From Talinum fruticosum (lineage: Eukaryota > Streptophyta > Magnoliopsida > Caryophyllales > Talinaceae), in assembly GCA_021018815.1 (NCBI GenBank), contig JAITYX010000010.1, positions 8,423,001 through 8,487,000 on the forward strand: a stretch of DNA of 64,000 bases. Reading direction: 5' to 3'. The notes beneath the pieces are model-generated. The model was not told the DNA's origin. It worked only from the letters and a program-made list of their open reading frames with translations, and searched no databases. Position numbers and translations under genes: made by a program. Shown here piece by piece: positions 1-11,029 of the stretch. How positions within the stretch are numbered: the stretch's first letter is position 1; each line of letters opens with the position of its first letter.

Positions 1-389
1 AGGTGAGTTTACAACTGTGTTACGATCAAAGCGACTGCTTCATAAAGATATCCAACCTTGCACAATACGGAACAAGAGGCCCATCCTACGACTACTTTGA
101 AAGGAATAATCGCGATGTTTTCGAGATCCCAACTACTATAGACTGTGTCGATATCTGTAGAATGATTATAAGTCATGACAACGCAGGCTCTAAAGCCGGT
201 TGGTATGTCGATTATGTGAAAGTAGTGGCCTATGATGATAATGACATCAAGACATCCGAGAGCGATTTTCCGGTCTACAGGTGGCTGGCCACCGATGAGT
301 CGCCTGGCACCTTGGATGCTGAGGTGAACCATTGCCCCCGGTTAAAGTCGCTCATCATGTCGCGTCTTCTCTTCTTCAGCAACATGTAA
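1..389 (+). CDS. PLAT-domain secreted protein, 3' part only (5' end outside window)
   Basis: The reading frame is open from the first bases to TAA at 387-389 and gives about 128 residues. It matches the second exon of the intact PLAT gene at 18447-19559: the LC...C pair, the GPSYDYFE block, the paired cysteines before IISHDN, the GWYVDYV strand, the F-x-V-x-RWLATDESP strand and a final HC. PLAT/LH2 is a beta-sandwich found in lipoxygenases and in small plant stress proteins. Signal peptide, intron and the first beta-strands lie left of the window, so the GTG at position 3 is not the true start. AATAAA at 416-421 could be the poly(A) signal. The tail ends in Ser-Arg-Leu-Leu-Phe-Phe, unlike its relatives. 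Function beyond the domain is not shown by the sequence. Confidence 0.85.
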   Translation, partial: VSLQLCYDQSDCFIKISNLAQYGTRGPSYDYFERNNRDVFEIPTTIDCVDICRMIISHDNAGSKAGWYVDYVKVVAYDDNDIKTSESDFPVYRWLATDESPGTLDAEVNHCPRLKSLIMSRLLFFSNM

Positions 390-1044
390 TTGCCTAAGAT
401 GAGTATCTTCAATCTAATAAATATGGTAATGTGGACATGTACTCTGGTCGATCGATCTACATATATGTGTGTGAATAAACATATGCAAATGTATGATATA
501 TGGTTGTATCTATGAACGTATATCATCTTACTAATGCATATGAATGTACTTTAGGAACGTTTTTTGGTGTTTCTTGGTTAATCCAAGCTCTATATGTACG
601 CCCCTCTTTCCTATCTGGTCTAGTGATGTACTTTAATTTACTCAAGACACAAGCCAAGCTAGACATCACAGATAATATGTTTGGCTCATATTGACGGAAA
701 CTTCCTACGTTAAAACCCTTTTACTTCACCAGTAGACCCAAATAATAAAGAGGATTTATTTAGTGGTATAATTGAGGGAGAGCCTGTTGAAGCAATTATA
801 GCTGGTTTGACATGGTTGCTGACTGCCTCCTTCCCCACCCGGTTCAATCTTGAGGGAAACTTCATTTCTAAGTGGCCGGAGTATTTTGGGCTTTGGGCCT
901 AAGATATTGTTTCCTTATTCCCCTTGGGCCAATAGGCCTATTGGATCTCTCTAAAGATAGGAGACCGGGTAAGTGGCCCTAATGATTAAAAAAAATTGAG
1001 TGTGAGCATGAGTCAAAGGAATTGGTTAGAAGAAAGCACCACTA
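390..1044. other. intergenic, no gene seen
   Basis: AT-rich sequence holding the 3' untranslated region of the first PLAT gene and then unrecognised DNA. Short ORFs here have no recognisable protein pattern. Confidence 0.5.
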
Positions 1045-1120
1045 AAGTTTAACGGAGGTGGTAAACCTGGTTGGTATCTGGATTATGTCAAGATTAGAGT
1101 TTACTACAATGAGGGTAAAC

Positions 1121-4100
1121 CCAGGGCTGGTAAAATTTTTGGACCTGGGGAAGGTCCTAAACCCTTTAATACTTTGACATGTGGGCTACTAATCCCCAGT
1201 ACAAATCAATTGTTGATCATGAATGGACATAGAACACCAGGGGATCCCCATTGTTGCAGGTCACTAGGAAGGTCACTAGGAAGCTCAAAAGCTTGCAAAA
1301 ACCACTAAGAAAATTAAATAAAAGTAGATTTGGGGAAATTCACATTCAGCATGATAGAGCCAAAGAAAGGGTTAATATGCTACTTCCTTAACTGCAAGTC
1401 AACCCTTATGACCCCAATTGGATGACTTGGAAAGACAAGCAGTAGCTAAATTAATCATATGACAAGAGAGGTTAGAGAGCTTCTACATTCAGAAGACCAA
1501 AGAGAATTGGCTCAAACCTAAGTGATACTAATGACAAGTTCTTCTATGAGAGCTTAAAGCACAAGCAATTGCATAATATAATATCATCATACTTGAAGGT
1601 TCGCTCGTGGAGAGACAAAGTCACCCTAGAGGGGGTGAATAGGGTGATGAAGGATTTCTAAGAAAAATTAAATTCTTTGTCTCGGAATAGAAGCAAAAAT
1701 GAATTCCGAGTCCGTACAGGGGTCAGAAAATAATTACTCGGAATATGGGTTAAGAGAGTCCGAGTCTAGAATGAACTCGGAAAGTGAACACTCGAGAGAT
1801 TTACGTGGAAACCCTCTTGGGCAGAAAACCACGGACCGTGCTAATCCAAGCACGAAGTCAAATCCACTATTTTGAGTCCACAAAATACCGTGAACTTGAC
1901 TGAACCCGAGCTGCTCCCTTAGACAACTCTTACAAGTTTTTCCTAGACTCGAAGTTCCCTTATCCGATCTAGTACTTCCTAGCTGAGATAACCCTTATAG
2001 TTAGGGACAACTAAGCTGAGTTAACCTTTACAGCTTAATCAAGGGACCCTTACTCGGAAAGTAAGATGAGTTTGTTTGTAATTCAAGTACAAGATCTTAC
2101 AACTCGGAATTTAAGGAATTACACAAGTAGGAGTTGTAAGTTTGAAGACTAAGAATGATTACAAGAAGCTTTACACAAGTTTGTGTATAGACAATATGTA
2201 CGGCTCTATCTCTTTTCTTCTTGTCTTCAAGTCTTGTACGTTGGCTTCCTTTTATAGATGACCAGGCAAAGTAGCCGTTAAGTCCATCTTCTAGTTGGAA
2301 GTTCGTTGTGACCGTTGTTAAGAGATTTTCTTAGTCATGTAGAAAATGCCCGTTGAAGTTTAAACGTTGAAGTAACGGTCCTTGGCTTCTTGGAAGTCCC
2401 AAAACTACTGGCGCAGATCTGAAAGGTATGGTGCAAGCCACCGTTAAGTATGGTGTTTCAGTCTTCCAATTATGGAAGCGGACAACTTCGACGCAGTGTA
2501 TGGGGCTGTGACTAGAAGCGGGAAAAGGCTCCTTTTGGCCGGTGATTTTGACATCCGAAGTCGGTTGCTTTTGTGACTTAAAAAGTCATGATTGCTTTGA
2601 ACGGATAATCTACAAAAGCAAAACAACTTTTGGTTCTCAAAGTATAAAATACTTTGGTCCAGGATTAGACGCAGATAATATTATAAATAAAATAGTCAAG
2701 CAATAATTATTCGGGTCGAACCGAATAGGAATTATCCGAGTCCGATGACTCAAATTCCATCTCGGTTGTACTAGAACATATTCAAGTCGGATCAAGAATG
2801 TCGAGTGAATGATCTTGATATAAGCAGTATGTCCGAGTGATATATGTGACTCGGAGTCTAGTAATGCGATCCGAGTCAATCGGAGATATGCGAGAATAAT
2901 ATCAAAATACACATAATAAATGATCTTTCACTTAGTAAATATTCTAAGATGCATGGAATGACTTGAAATCAAAACTTTCATAGAGATAGACTCTATACGG
3001 ATCCGATTCCTAGAGGAAACTCGGAAATGACTATGCGGGTCCGAGTCTACGGTCCGACTCGGAAAACAATATAAGAGCAGATCGAGTCTTCAATACTTGT
3101 AGGAAAATGGTGAATGGACCCGAGAATATCAGCAAGTTATACAACATTTTGCAAACTATTATGAAAATTTCTTGTGGAAACTTTCCATTACAAAGGGACT
3201 GTGTAGCCAGAGGTTATTCGGATGGGAGCTTGCTTATCAATATAGCGAGCAAATAGCTCTTATAAAACCAATTAGAAAAGAGGAGATTAAGCAAGCACTC
3301 ATGGACATTCCTAATCATAAAAGTCTAGGGTCGGATGATTCGAGTAGTGATTTCTTCAAACAAAATTGGGTTGTGGTCGGGGATGATATATGCAAGGTTA
3401 TTTGGTCCTTCTTACACTATTGGGAAGTTGATACACTCTTGGAATGGAACCATAATTACTCTTATTCCTAAGATACCAAATCCACACAATGCAACTCAAT
3501 ATACACCAATTACTTGCTGCAAGTACACTTTAAAAATGTATTTCAAAGGTTATATGTGCTATATTGAGACCTATATTGCCTGCAATTGTGCATAAGAACC
3601 AATCAACTTTTATTAAGAATAGGATGATTGCCCATAACATCATGATATACCAAGATATGGTCAAACTATATCAAAGAAGGCATGTATCCGTTAGATGCCT
3701 CTTCAAAATATATTTGAGGAAAGCATATGATACTTGTTTTGTGGAGATTTGAAGAAATTTTAATGCGTGCATTACACTTCCCCCGAATTTATCAAGTGGA
3801 TCATGGAAATAATCACCACAAGCAGTTACACAATTAATATGAATGGGACTGACCATGGTTGTTTCGAAGGAGGAAAGGGTCTTAGGCAAGGAGATCCAAT
3901 CTCTCCTTTAATATTTGCGCTAGTCATTAAATATAACTCACCGGGATTCGTTTCGAAGCCCATTGGCGAACTTCAGGTTTCATCCCATGTGTAAAAACTT
4001 GAAACTAGTTAATCTCCGCTTTGCTGATGATATTATGTTGTTCACTCGCCACAGTTCAAATGATCATGGAAGGGTTTCAATCTTTTTAAGAGGTTTCGGG

Positions 4101-4181
4101 GTTGCATATTAACCCTACTAAATCTTAAGCATTTATAGCTAGGATGTCGGAGGAAAAGAAGAAATCTATATTAAGTATCAT
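1121..4181 (+). mobile_element. LINE (plant L1-type) ORF2 fragment inserted in a PLAT gene
   Basis: Two stretches read as plant L1 ORF2 in broken frames. The left one (1121-1599) has the pre-RT linker with KLKSLQKPLRKLNKSRFGEI and a FFYESLKHK block. The right one (3104-4181) has reverse transcriptase motifs: TLIPKIPNP near 3465, NQSTFIKNRMI near 3600, a KAYD-like block near 3720, GLRQGDPISPL near 3880 and the catalytic RFADDIMLF near 4020. Many stops and frameshifts. It begins inside ORF2 and ends just after the RT palm, with no RNase H, 3' UTR or poly(A), yet is bounded by a 9-bp duplication. A separate 1.5-kb repeat splits it at 1600-3092. Confidence 0.85.
1600..3092. mobile_element. unclassified 1.5-kb insertion inside the LINE
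   Basis: The LINE reading frame is interrupted between SYLK (about 1598) and NGEWTREYQQ (3104 on). ATACTTGAAGG at 1589-1599 and ATACTTGTAGG at 3093-3103 flank the foreign block, which fits an 11-bp target-site duplication with one mismatch. The block is non-coding and rich in CTCGGA/TCCGAG words. It contains an ACGTGGAAACCC...AAACCACG inverted pair (about 1812-1835) and starts with GGGGGTGAATAGGG-type sequence. No terminal inverted repeat, LTR or poly(A) is evident. A 9-11 bp duplication would suit a Mutator-like derivative; this is a guess. Confidence 0.6.
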
Positions 4182-4360
4182 AGGGTAAACAAAAATACCA
4201 AAGTGAGTTTAAGGTCGATCGATGGCTAGCCATCGATGAGTCATCTTACTCCTTACAAGCAGTGATCGACCATTGCTCCACCGGTGAAGCTATGGATCAT
4301 CTCGGTTCTTTGCTTCTTTGGCAATTTGCTTCTTTGGCAATTTGGGGTTGCATAAGCCTA

Positions 4361-4558
4361 TTACTTCATGTCTGACAAAAATGGTCGTCCGTGTATCCTA
4401 AGTCACAAACTACAGAAATATGGCCAAAAATGCAATCATAGTTTGCTTAATGTAAAAGTGAAATGCCTCTTTTATATATAGTTATAATGTTCGTGCTCAA
4501 TCCGCATATATAAACACATATGCACAAGTGATATCTTATATTAATAATACATATGAAT
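4361..4558. other. 3' flank of the PLAT pseudogene
   Basis: Sequence downstream of the PLAT relic. It shares words with 17110-17230 (ATCATAGTTTGCTT and neighbours), which supports a common origin of the two PLAT relics. No gene. Confidence 0.4.
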
Positions 4559-5500
4559 CACTACTAGAAATTTGATTTTGAACTACGACACTTTAGCGAC
4601 CAATCATTAGGGGAAAATTAAACTTGTTTTTAACCAACTAAAAATTTAACAAATTTACTTGTTGCTTCTTCGTTCATCACCACCAGCGAAAACCCTAACC
4701 ACTCTCTCTCTTCATTCCATTCATTGCCTTCATTTTGCCTCCAGTCAAGCCCGACCCTCCCCCTCTCTCTCTCACTTTCAAACCACAAAGTCCAACGCAC
4801 TCAAATTGGAGCAGCGGTGGTCGGCGACAGCTCCAGCGGCGGGCAAGTTTGTTTTCGGTCTATCTCTCTCCCCTTACTCCTCCTTCCCCCTTCCCTCTCG
4901 ATTTTAATTTTTCAGGTTTTTGCAGATCCCTTACCATGAGTCTCTCTCTCTCTTAAACTCACTCTTAGCAGCGGTCGGTGACAATACCAGCAGCAGACAT
5001 CAGTTGAAGCCCTTCGAGGTTGTTTCCGGTAAGTTTCCCAGCTCCCTCTTCCTCTCGATCGGAAATTCTTCAAGGTCTCCCCTTCCCCCTTACTGTTCAA
5101 TTAGAAATTATTCGAGGTCTCCATCTCCCCTCCCCCTTCCTGTTTAATTTGAAATTATTTAAGGTCTCCCCTCCCCCTTCCTTTTGATCTGAAATTGTTC
5201 AAGATTTCAAGCCTAAGTTTTAATGCTTCTAGGCCATATAAACATTCAACATTTTTCCCCACAAAGATACAAGTAAATATTATCCTTTGCTAGGGGTAAT
5301 TAGTTGCACATATGCAAATTTTCTGACGGTTTTGTGCCAAGAAAGGTTCAATCTTTCACCCACTTTAACCTAGTTTTTGTAGTATAAATTTTTTATTTTT
5401 TATTTTTGATTGTTACGCTTTTGTGTTCTCTTTGCGTCTATGACAGTAGAATTTAGTCTTTATTTATTAGGGTCTTAATTTGTCCAATTTAATTTAGGTA
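4559..5500 (+). mobile_element. CACTA transposon left-end fragment
   Basis: Starts with CACTACTAGAAATTTGATTT, the canonical plant CACTA terminus, followed by a TTTAGCGACC subterminal word. Then comes a CT-rich stretch with short serine/leucine/proline-rich ORFs (4659-5150) that looks like a 5' leader, not a real protein. No right end was found, so the element is truncated or interrupted by the next one at 5501. Confidence 0.5.
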
Positions 5501-7410
5501 CACTACTAAAGAAATGACTTTTTATTACAAACCTTTTACAACGGTTCAAAACAAAAACCGTACTAAAAAATGAGACGGTGGCATTTTTATAAATAAATGT
5601 TCTTTAATTTCACCTATTACTACGGTTGTTTCATTGAACCGTAGTAATATATCATATGGGGACCTTTTAATACAGTTCAGTCAAAGAACCGTAGTAATAG
5701 GTGTCCGTATTACTACGGCTCTTTTATTGAATCCTAGTAAAAAGTGTGTCAAAAAATAACACGAGCAACATATCTGCTGCCTCATCAGTTCACTCTTAGC
5801 TCTCTGCTCTCAGTCTTACTCTCGTTCTCCACTCTTACTCTCTCTCATTGCCTTCCACTTACTATTGCCACCCTCCTCGCCGTTGTTGCTGCTCTCCACT
5901 TGCTGCTCTTGCTCTTCTTACCGTAGTCGCTGCCTTCCACTTGCTGCTGTTATCTCTCTGCTCACCTCTCGCTCACTTTCGCTGTCATCGCTATCGGTAT
6001 GCAACTTCTCTCTCCCTCTCTTATTTTTGCTTCAAGTTATTTGCCAAATTGGTTAGTTGAATATTGAATGTATTCGGTAATTAGTTGAATGTTGAAAGTA
6101 CATATTTGGTTGTTTAAGTTTGAGGTTTTGAAATGTTTGAGAATGTGGGTGAATGTTGAATGTATTTGTTTAGTTTGTGAAGTTGAGAATTCTTGAAATG
6201 TTTAGATTTCACGAATAGGTTTATGGTTGAGGGTTTAGTATTTAGGGAAACATAATGATATATGGTTTAGGGTTTAGAGTTTAGAGAAATGGAAAAAGTT
6301 ATGAAATAGGGTTTAGGGTTTAGGGAAAGAGAAAGATTTATGGTTAAGGGTTTAGGGAAATAAAAAGATTTATGATTTAGGGTTTAAGGATGAATGGAAG
6401 AAAATTTATGGATAGAAATTGTACATAATTGAAAAGATTTTTGAATATAGGGCTATATTCACTTTACTAATAGGGTTATAAAAACAAATTATAAGTTGTA
6501 TAAGTAATACACTTAATAAAAAATATTTATTAAAAATATATACCTAAACACCCTTCTTAAATATCAAATGGAGGGAGAAAGGTTATATATGTACTTAAAA
6601 AAACCATGAAAACCCTTATATACTTAACAAAAAATTTTACTAAAATATATGTACGTAATATATACTAACTATTTAAGAAAAAAAGAAATGTATTAATAAA
6701 TTATTTTTTTGTCAATTATAATTAATAAAAAGTCTTTTATTTGAAAATACAGATTATTAAAAGTCTTTTAAGAAGTTCACTTCATTCTAAAAATCTGATT
6801 TTTTTTAAAATTTATTTTTGAGATCTAGAACATTATCCTTTATTTTTGATGTTATTATGCGAATTATTTAATATTTATGTTTTTCTTTCTTACAGGTTGT
6901 TATAAAATGGAGGAGCACGATACTTCCAAAGTTAACAAAAAAATGAGGGGACGAACAACGATGAATAAGGAGAAGTTGCCACGTACCAAAGAAGATCCGA
7001 ATCTCCTTACCCTGGTCCAATTTGATGAGCACCATAATCCGATAGGTGAATGCGCAACTTGCTTCATGAGCTATGTTTATGTGGTAACCCGCACACACGT
7101 GAACATTAGCTATACTCAATGGAGCAAAGTCCCTAAATTGGTTAGGCAAAACATTTGAAATGATATACGAGTAAATACATTACATCTCAACTAAGACTGC
7201 AACTTAGTGTAAATGGTTAATAATAATGCATGTCATTCTCGTGTTTCAGGATGTGAAGGAATTAGATCTCTCGTTGGTGAAACACAAGACCTTCATATCA
7301 ACGACAAAGAAATGGAGAAACTTCAAGTCTTGCATTACGACTATTTGGGTCTACAAGACAAGGGAGATCAAGGCAGAAGGTTGACCATGGGAGGTTTACA
7401 TATATATATA
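5501..7410 (+). mobile_element. CACTA transposon fragment (TTACTACGGTTC subterminal family)
   Basis: Begins CACTACTAAAGAAATGACTT at 5501 and carries direct and inverted copies of ACTACGG/CCGTAGTA through about 5745. The same organisation opens the outer CACTA at 20549. A CT-rich leader (5770-6020), an intron with TTTAGGG-like repeats (6230-6390) and transposase-like exons (6907 onward) follow in the same order as in the copies at 20549 and 57716. The match is lost at about 7410 in a TA/GA simple repeat, and no right terminus was seen. Confidence 0.7.
6907..7400 (+). pseudogene. CACTA ORF1-like protein (Transposase_24/Ptta type), fragment
   Basis: An exon of about 83 codons starts MEEHDTSKVNKKMRGRT and carries a basic stretch, a VQFDEHHNPIGE strand and VTRTHVNISYTQWSKVP. 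The last matches the V-x-I-x-W-x-x-V-P signature of the plant En/Spm ORF1 (PF03004-like) family. After a short intron (about 7156-7248, ending TTTCAG), a second exon resembles the exon at 58851, but frameshifts have destroyed its sense. This protein usually accompanies TNP2 in autonomous CACTA elements; no TNP2 is present here. Confidence 0.6.
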
Positions 7411-7651
7411 TAGAGAGAGAGAGGCTCTTACTCCTATCAATCGATGAAATTTGATCACGAGTTCTAAAATTTCCATTAAAACTCCCTGTAATTCATGTCA
7501 AAACACCACAAGTGTCTTTTACCAACATGGCTATATCTCTTGGTATATATCATTTTTCTGTTGGTAAAATATTTTACAACTAACCTGGAAACATAATTTC
7601 AGATTTACACTTTTTGTCATGAGAAATTAATCTCATTTTCTCTCATTTTCT

Positions 7652-8510
7652 AAGTTGAAGGTTCTGCAGCAAATATATATCTGTCAAATTTAAAATTTTG
7701 AGCTGATTTTGGTCATTCATATCTTAGCAACCATACCTTTCTACGAAGTAAAACTAAATCGACACGATAGATTTATGAGTTAGCTTTCAAATAAGTTAAG
7801 TGACATGAAATTCGAAGTTCAGTTGGTTAGGGAGATTTGGCTTCTAAGTTCATACATACATTTGACATCATACATAACCACATATTGTTCAGATTTTAGA
7901 GCTGAAATTAACATATAAAATGAGGTCCGATTTGAGTGAAATCCTAGTCCAAATTCAAGTACGTCCAAAAGTTTATTATAGCCTTTGAATTAGGCTTGTA
8001 CAGAGAAAGATATACAGGCGTAAAGTTGAAGATTCTGCAACAATATCTATCAAATTTTCATATTTTGAGCTGAATTTGGTCATTCATATCTTAGCAACCA
8101 TACCTCTCTAGGAGGTGAAACAAAATCCACATGATAGAGTTATGAGTTAGATTTCAATTAAGTTAAGTAGCATGAAATTCTAAATTTATTTGGTTAGGAA
8201 AATCTAACTTCTAAGTTTAGACGTGCATTTGTCATCATATAGAACACACATGTTGTCCAGAATTTAGAGTTGAAATTAACACATCAAATAAGGTCCAATT
8301 TGGATGAAATCCTAGTCCGAATTCAAGTACACATACAAAAGTTTATTACGGCCTTTGAATCATCAGATTTGGACTTGTGTAGAGAAAGATACACAAGCAT
8401 AAAATTAGAGGTTCTGCAGCAACTATCTGTCAGAATTTTAGATTTCAGCTGACTTTAGTCGTTCATATCTTGGCAACAATACATCAAAAAGTTTATTATG
8501 GCCTTTGAAT
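7652..8510. repeat. tandem minisatellite, ~371-379 bp unit, 2.3 copies
   Basis: AAGTTGAAG-GTTCTGCAGC starts at about 7652 and recurs at about 8023 and 8402. Each unit holds GAGCTGA...TTGGTCATTCATATCTTAGCAACC, later a GAAATCCTAGTCC word and ends near GTTTATTA-x-GCCTTTGAAT. The third copy is cut after about 85 bases and jumps to the unit end. No coding pattern. Confidence 0.75.
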
Positions 8511-9984
8511 TTTCATTGTCATGGGTAATCTGACATCGGTTAAATTTACTAGAGTATTTAAAAGGGAGGAGGTGGAACCTGAATATGAGAAGTTAGGATA
8601 GCAAGCTCATCACTGATTTTACCACAGTGCATTGTCCTTCTAGGAGGATAGCTGCACCCATACCTAATTTACAATTGAGAACAAAAGTAAAAGTAGAAGC
8701 TCAAAATGTTTTAATAAAAACAAGAGGCTATATCAAGTTTATTCATATTATCAAGTTCGCCCATTGCCATGGGTAATCCACCATTTAGCATTCTACTCAA
8801 CGAGCTTACATTCATGTCACCTCATGCATTGAGGTCATATATGACCCTAGATTGTGAAGAACAACAAAAAACGGGGATATTCTAAATTGAACAAGCTTAC
8901 CTTCAATTATAATTTATAGGCACACCCTATGCTTTTAGAATATTAAAAGAATCTATACGCACACCATGTGCAAGTTCTTCTTTTAGAACACGTCAAATAA
9001 GTAACTCAATAGCAACAACTCCTTCAAAGATGCAACAACAATAGGTGGGGAGTCTCACTAGCAGCCCATGGTCATGGGGTCAACGGTAGAAACAATGGTT
9101 ACACCTATATTTACTCTCAATTATAGTTTTTCAATTGAGATTTCCTAATATTTAAATTAGGGATTCCAATTGAAAATTCCAAATTTCCCTATCATACAAC
9201 AAGATATAAAACGCATAAGACACTACAATCCATTGTCAAAATTATAAAAAAAAAAAAAAAAAATCACCACCAAACCAGTTTCACAAGACACTACAAACCA
9301 TTGTCAAAATTACAAAAACAATCCCCACCAAACCAATTAACAATAGTTGACAAATTCTAATTTTCACACTTTCGCTTGTGGAAGAAGTGAAAAACTTGAC
9401 AAAAATCAAAATAATCAAAATATAGGACAACAATGAAGGAGAAGCAGTAATAATACATAAATAGTGAAATCTTTAGTGTATAGAGTAAACCCAAATAGGA
9501 GGCATGACACCACCACTACCGACGCCAATTTCTAGTTAGAAGGGCAATCAGTAGCCAAGGAAAGAGAAAGGGAAGGGAGGAGAAGGGGAAAGAGAAAGAC
9601 CCACTGTCGTGCTGCCTCCTTGACCTCCAACGACCACCAACAAAACCACCGTCTTGACCGCCAATTTCCGCCGTAACTCTCATGAGAAAAGTCTGAGCAA
9701 AGGGAAAGTTCTGGGCAGCGAAGGGAAAGTTGAAGTGTGCAACAATAGTTATTTTTAAGTCTTTTGGCTCTAACACAAAATAATAGAAAATATTTTGGTG
9801 CCTTCGGTTTTTTCCCTAATTAAGGAATTTCTGGTAAAATATAAAATTAATTATAAACTAAGAAAATGAATTCACCACCCTTATTATCTGTGTTAAACAC
9901 CATACTTAAGATTGCGTATATTTCCTTACTTATTATGTGTGGGATGATATTTGTTTCTTATTTTTGCTTATTTTTTTGCCACAC
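8511..9984. other. intergenic, mostly unrecognised
   Basis: Contains a two-copy direct repeat (9218-9345, unit about 63 bp, with ACACTACAA-x-CCATTGTCAAAATTA) and a small GC-richer patch at 9510-9740. The patch holds an 86-codon minus-strand ORF (9516-9776) of low complexity that I do not accept as a gene. Confidence 0.4.
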
Positions 9985-10309
9985 TTAGGGTCTGTTCAAC
10001 TTTACATGAAAAAAAGAATCTATTTATGTTTATGTTCGTTTAGGCTTTTTATGTTTATTTATGTTTGTTTATATTATTTTATGTTCTTTTATATTCGTTT
10101 ATATTTGTTCATTTTTTATTTAACAATTTATTTCTATTTATTTCTATTCTTTTATATTCGTTTATGTTTGTTCATTTCTTATTTAACAATTTATTTCTAT
10201 TCTTTTATATTCGTTTATGTTCGTTTATATTCGTTTATGCTCTTTTATGTTCGCTTTTGTTTATGCTTCTATGTATGTGTTTTATATGTAAATTTGAACA
10301 AGCCCTTAG
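9985..10309. mobile_element. MITE, hAT-like, 325 bp
   Basis: TTAGGGTCTGTTCAACTTTA at 9985 is mirrored by TAAATTTGAACAAGCCCTTA ending about 10308, so the ends are inverted repeats of about 22 bases. Between them is a low-complexity run of TTTATATTCGTTTATGTTCG words. Short TIRs starting TAGGG and GTTTATGTTCG arrays are typical of non-autonomous plant hAT elements. The flanks GCCACACT and GTCACATG are a poor 8-bp duplication match, so the class is tentative. The long Phe/Tyr-rich ORFs across it are artefacts. Confidence 0.6.
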
Positions 10310-11029
10310 TCACATGAGGTTAGATAAGGATGGAAGCATACCATATTTTTTGTACACTATTTATTTTTGATATTATACATTTGAAAAGAGTTTAAAAGAA
10401 GTACATACGTTACTCAAGTTTTTATATGTAAATAATTAGTAAAATGACATGTAATTATTTATATTTTTGACACCTACTCCTAGCCTAAAGTGGGGTACTA
10501 ATAAGGCTATTCACAATGGTAGCAACTCCCATCGAGTTGCTCCAAGTGCCACATAGGCAAGGGAGTTGCTCCCTTTTATTGCCTATTGTCAATGGTAGCA
10601 ACTCATGGGAGTTGCTCTATAATAATTTATATTATAAATGGGTCCCATATGAAAAATTTTATAAATATAATTGTTGTATTAATAAATTAATTTTAGATTA
10701 TATTAATAATGAAATAATATGATGGAAAAAATAAATGATTAATGTATTATATTATTTTAGGTGTGTGTTAATAATAATATTTTTTTCTATTTTGTGTGTG
10801 TTGTAGATGTGCAGTAATATTAATTTTAATTAATTATTATTTATTAAGAAGTTCGTACAATAATAACTTGATAATATATATATATAAAAATACAACATAA
10901 TACACATACAACCGTAAAAAGTACAAAATAAAATAATACAAACCAAAGCTAATAAAAATAGTACATTTAAACGTACGAAATAAAACTACTTTTAAAACAT
11001 AAATTTATTTATGACCGCATTTTATGGCG

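Larger units (their letters stand above)
1045..4360 (+). pseudogene. PLAT-domain pseudogene split by a LINE fragment
   Basis: Bases 1051-1120 encode a PLAT strand (GWYLDYVKIRVYYNEGK) like GWYVDYVKVVAYDD in the first gene. The frame stops making PLAT sense at 1121 and resumes at about 4191 with FKVDRWLAIDESSYSLQAV and a DHC motif, the normal next strand and C-terminal cysteine. The nine bases AGGGTAAAC occur at 1112-1120 and 4182-4190, exactly at the two break points, so one copy is a target-site duplication of the LINE. The 5' half of the gene (signal peptide and first strands) is not recognisable upstream. The 3' flank 4340-4460 resembles the flank of the remnant at 17068-17260. Clearly inactive. 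Confidence 0.85.

Noticed and set aside
4659..5147. Several Ser/Leu/Pro-rich small ORFs
   Set aside because: CT-rich leader sequence typical of CACTA 5' regions; the same type occurs at 5770-6060, 20775-21109 and 57720-57840 in sister elements.
7652..8510. CRISPR-like array
   Set aside because: Units are about 375 bp with no spacer pattern and the DNA is eukaryotic.
9937..10370. Phe/Tyr/Leu-rich ORFs of 101-126 codons resembling a membrane protein
   Set aside because: They are translations of the GTTTATGTTCG array of a MITE in two frames and cross its inverted ends.
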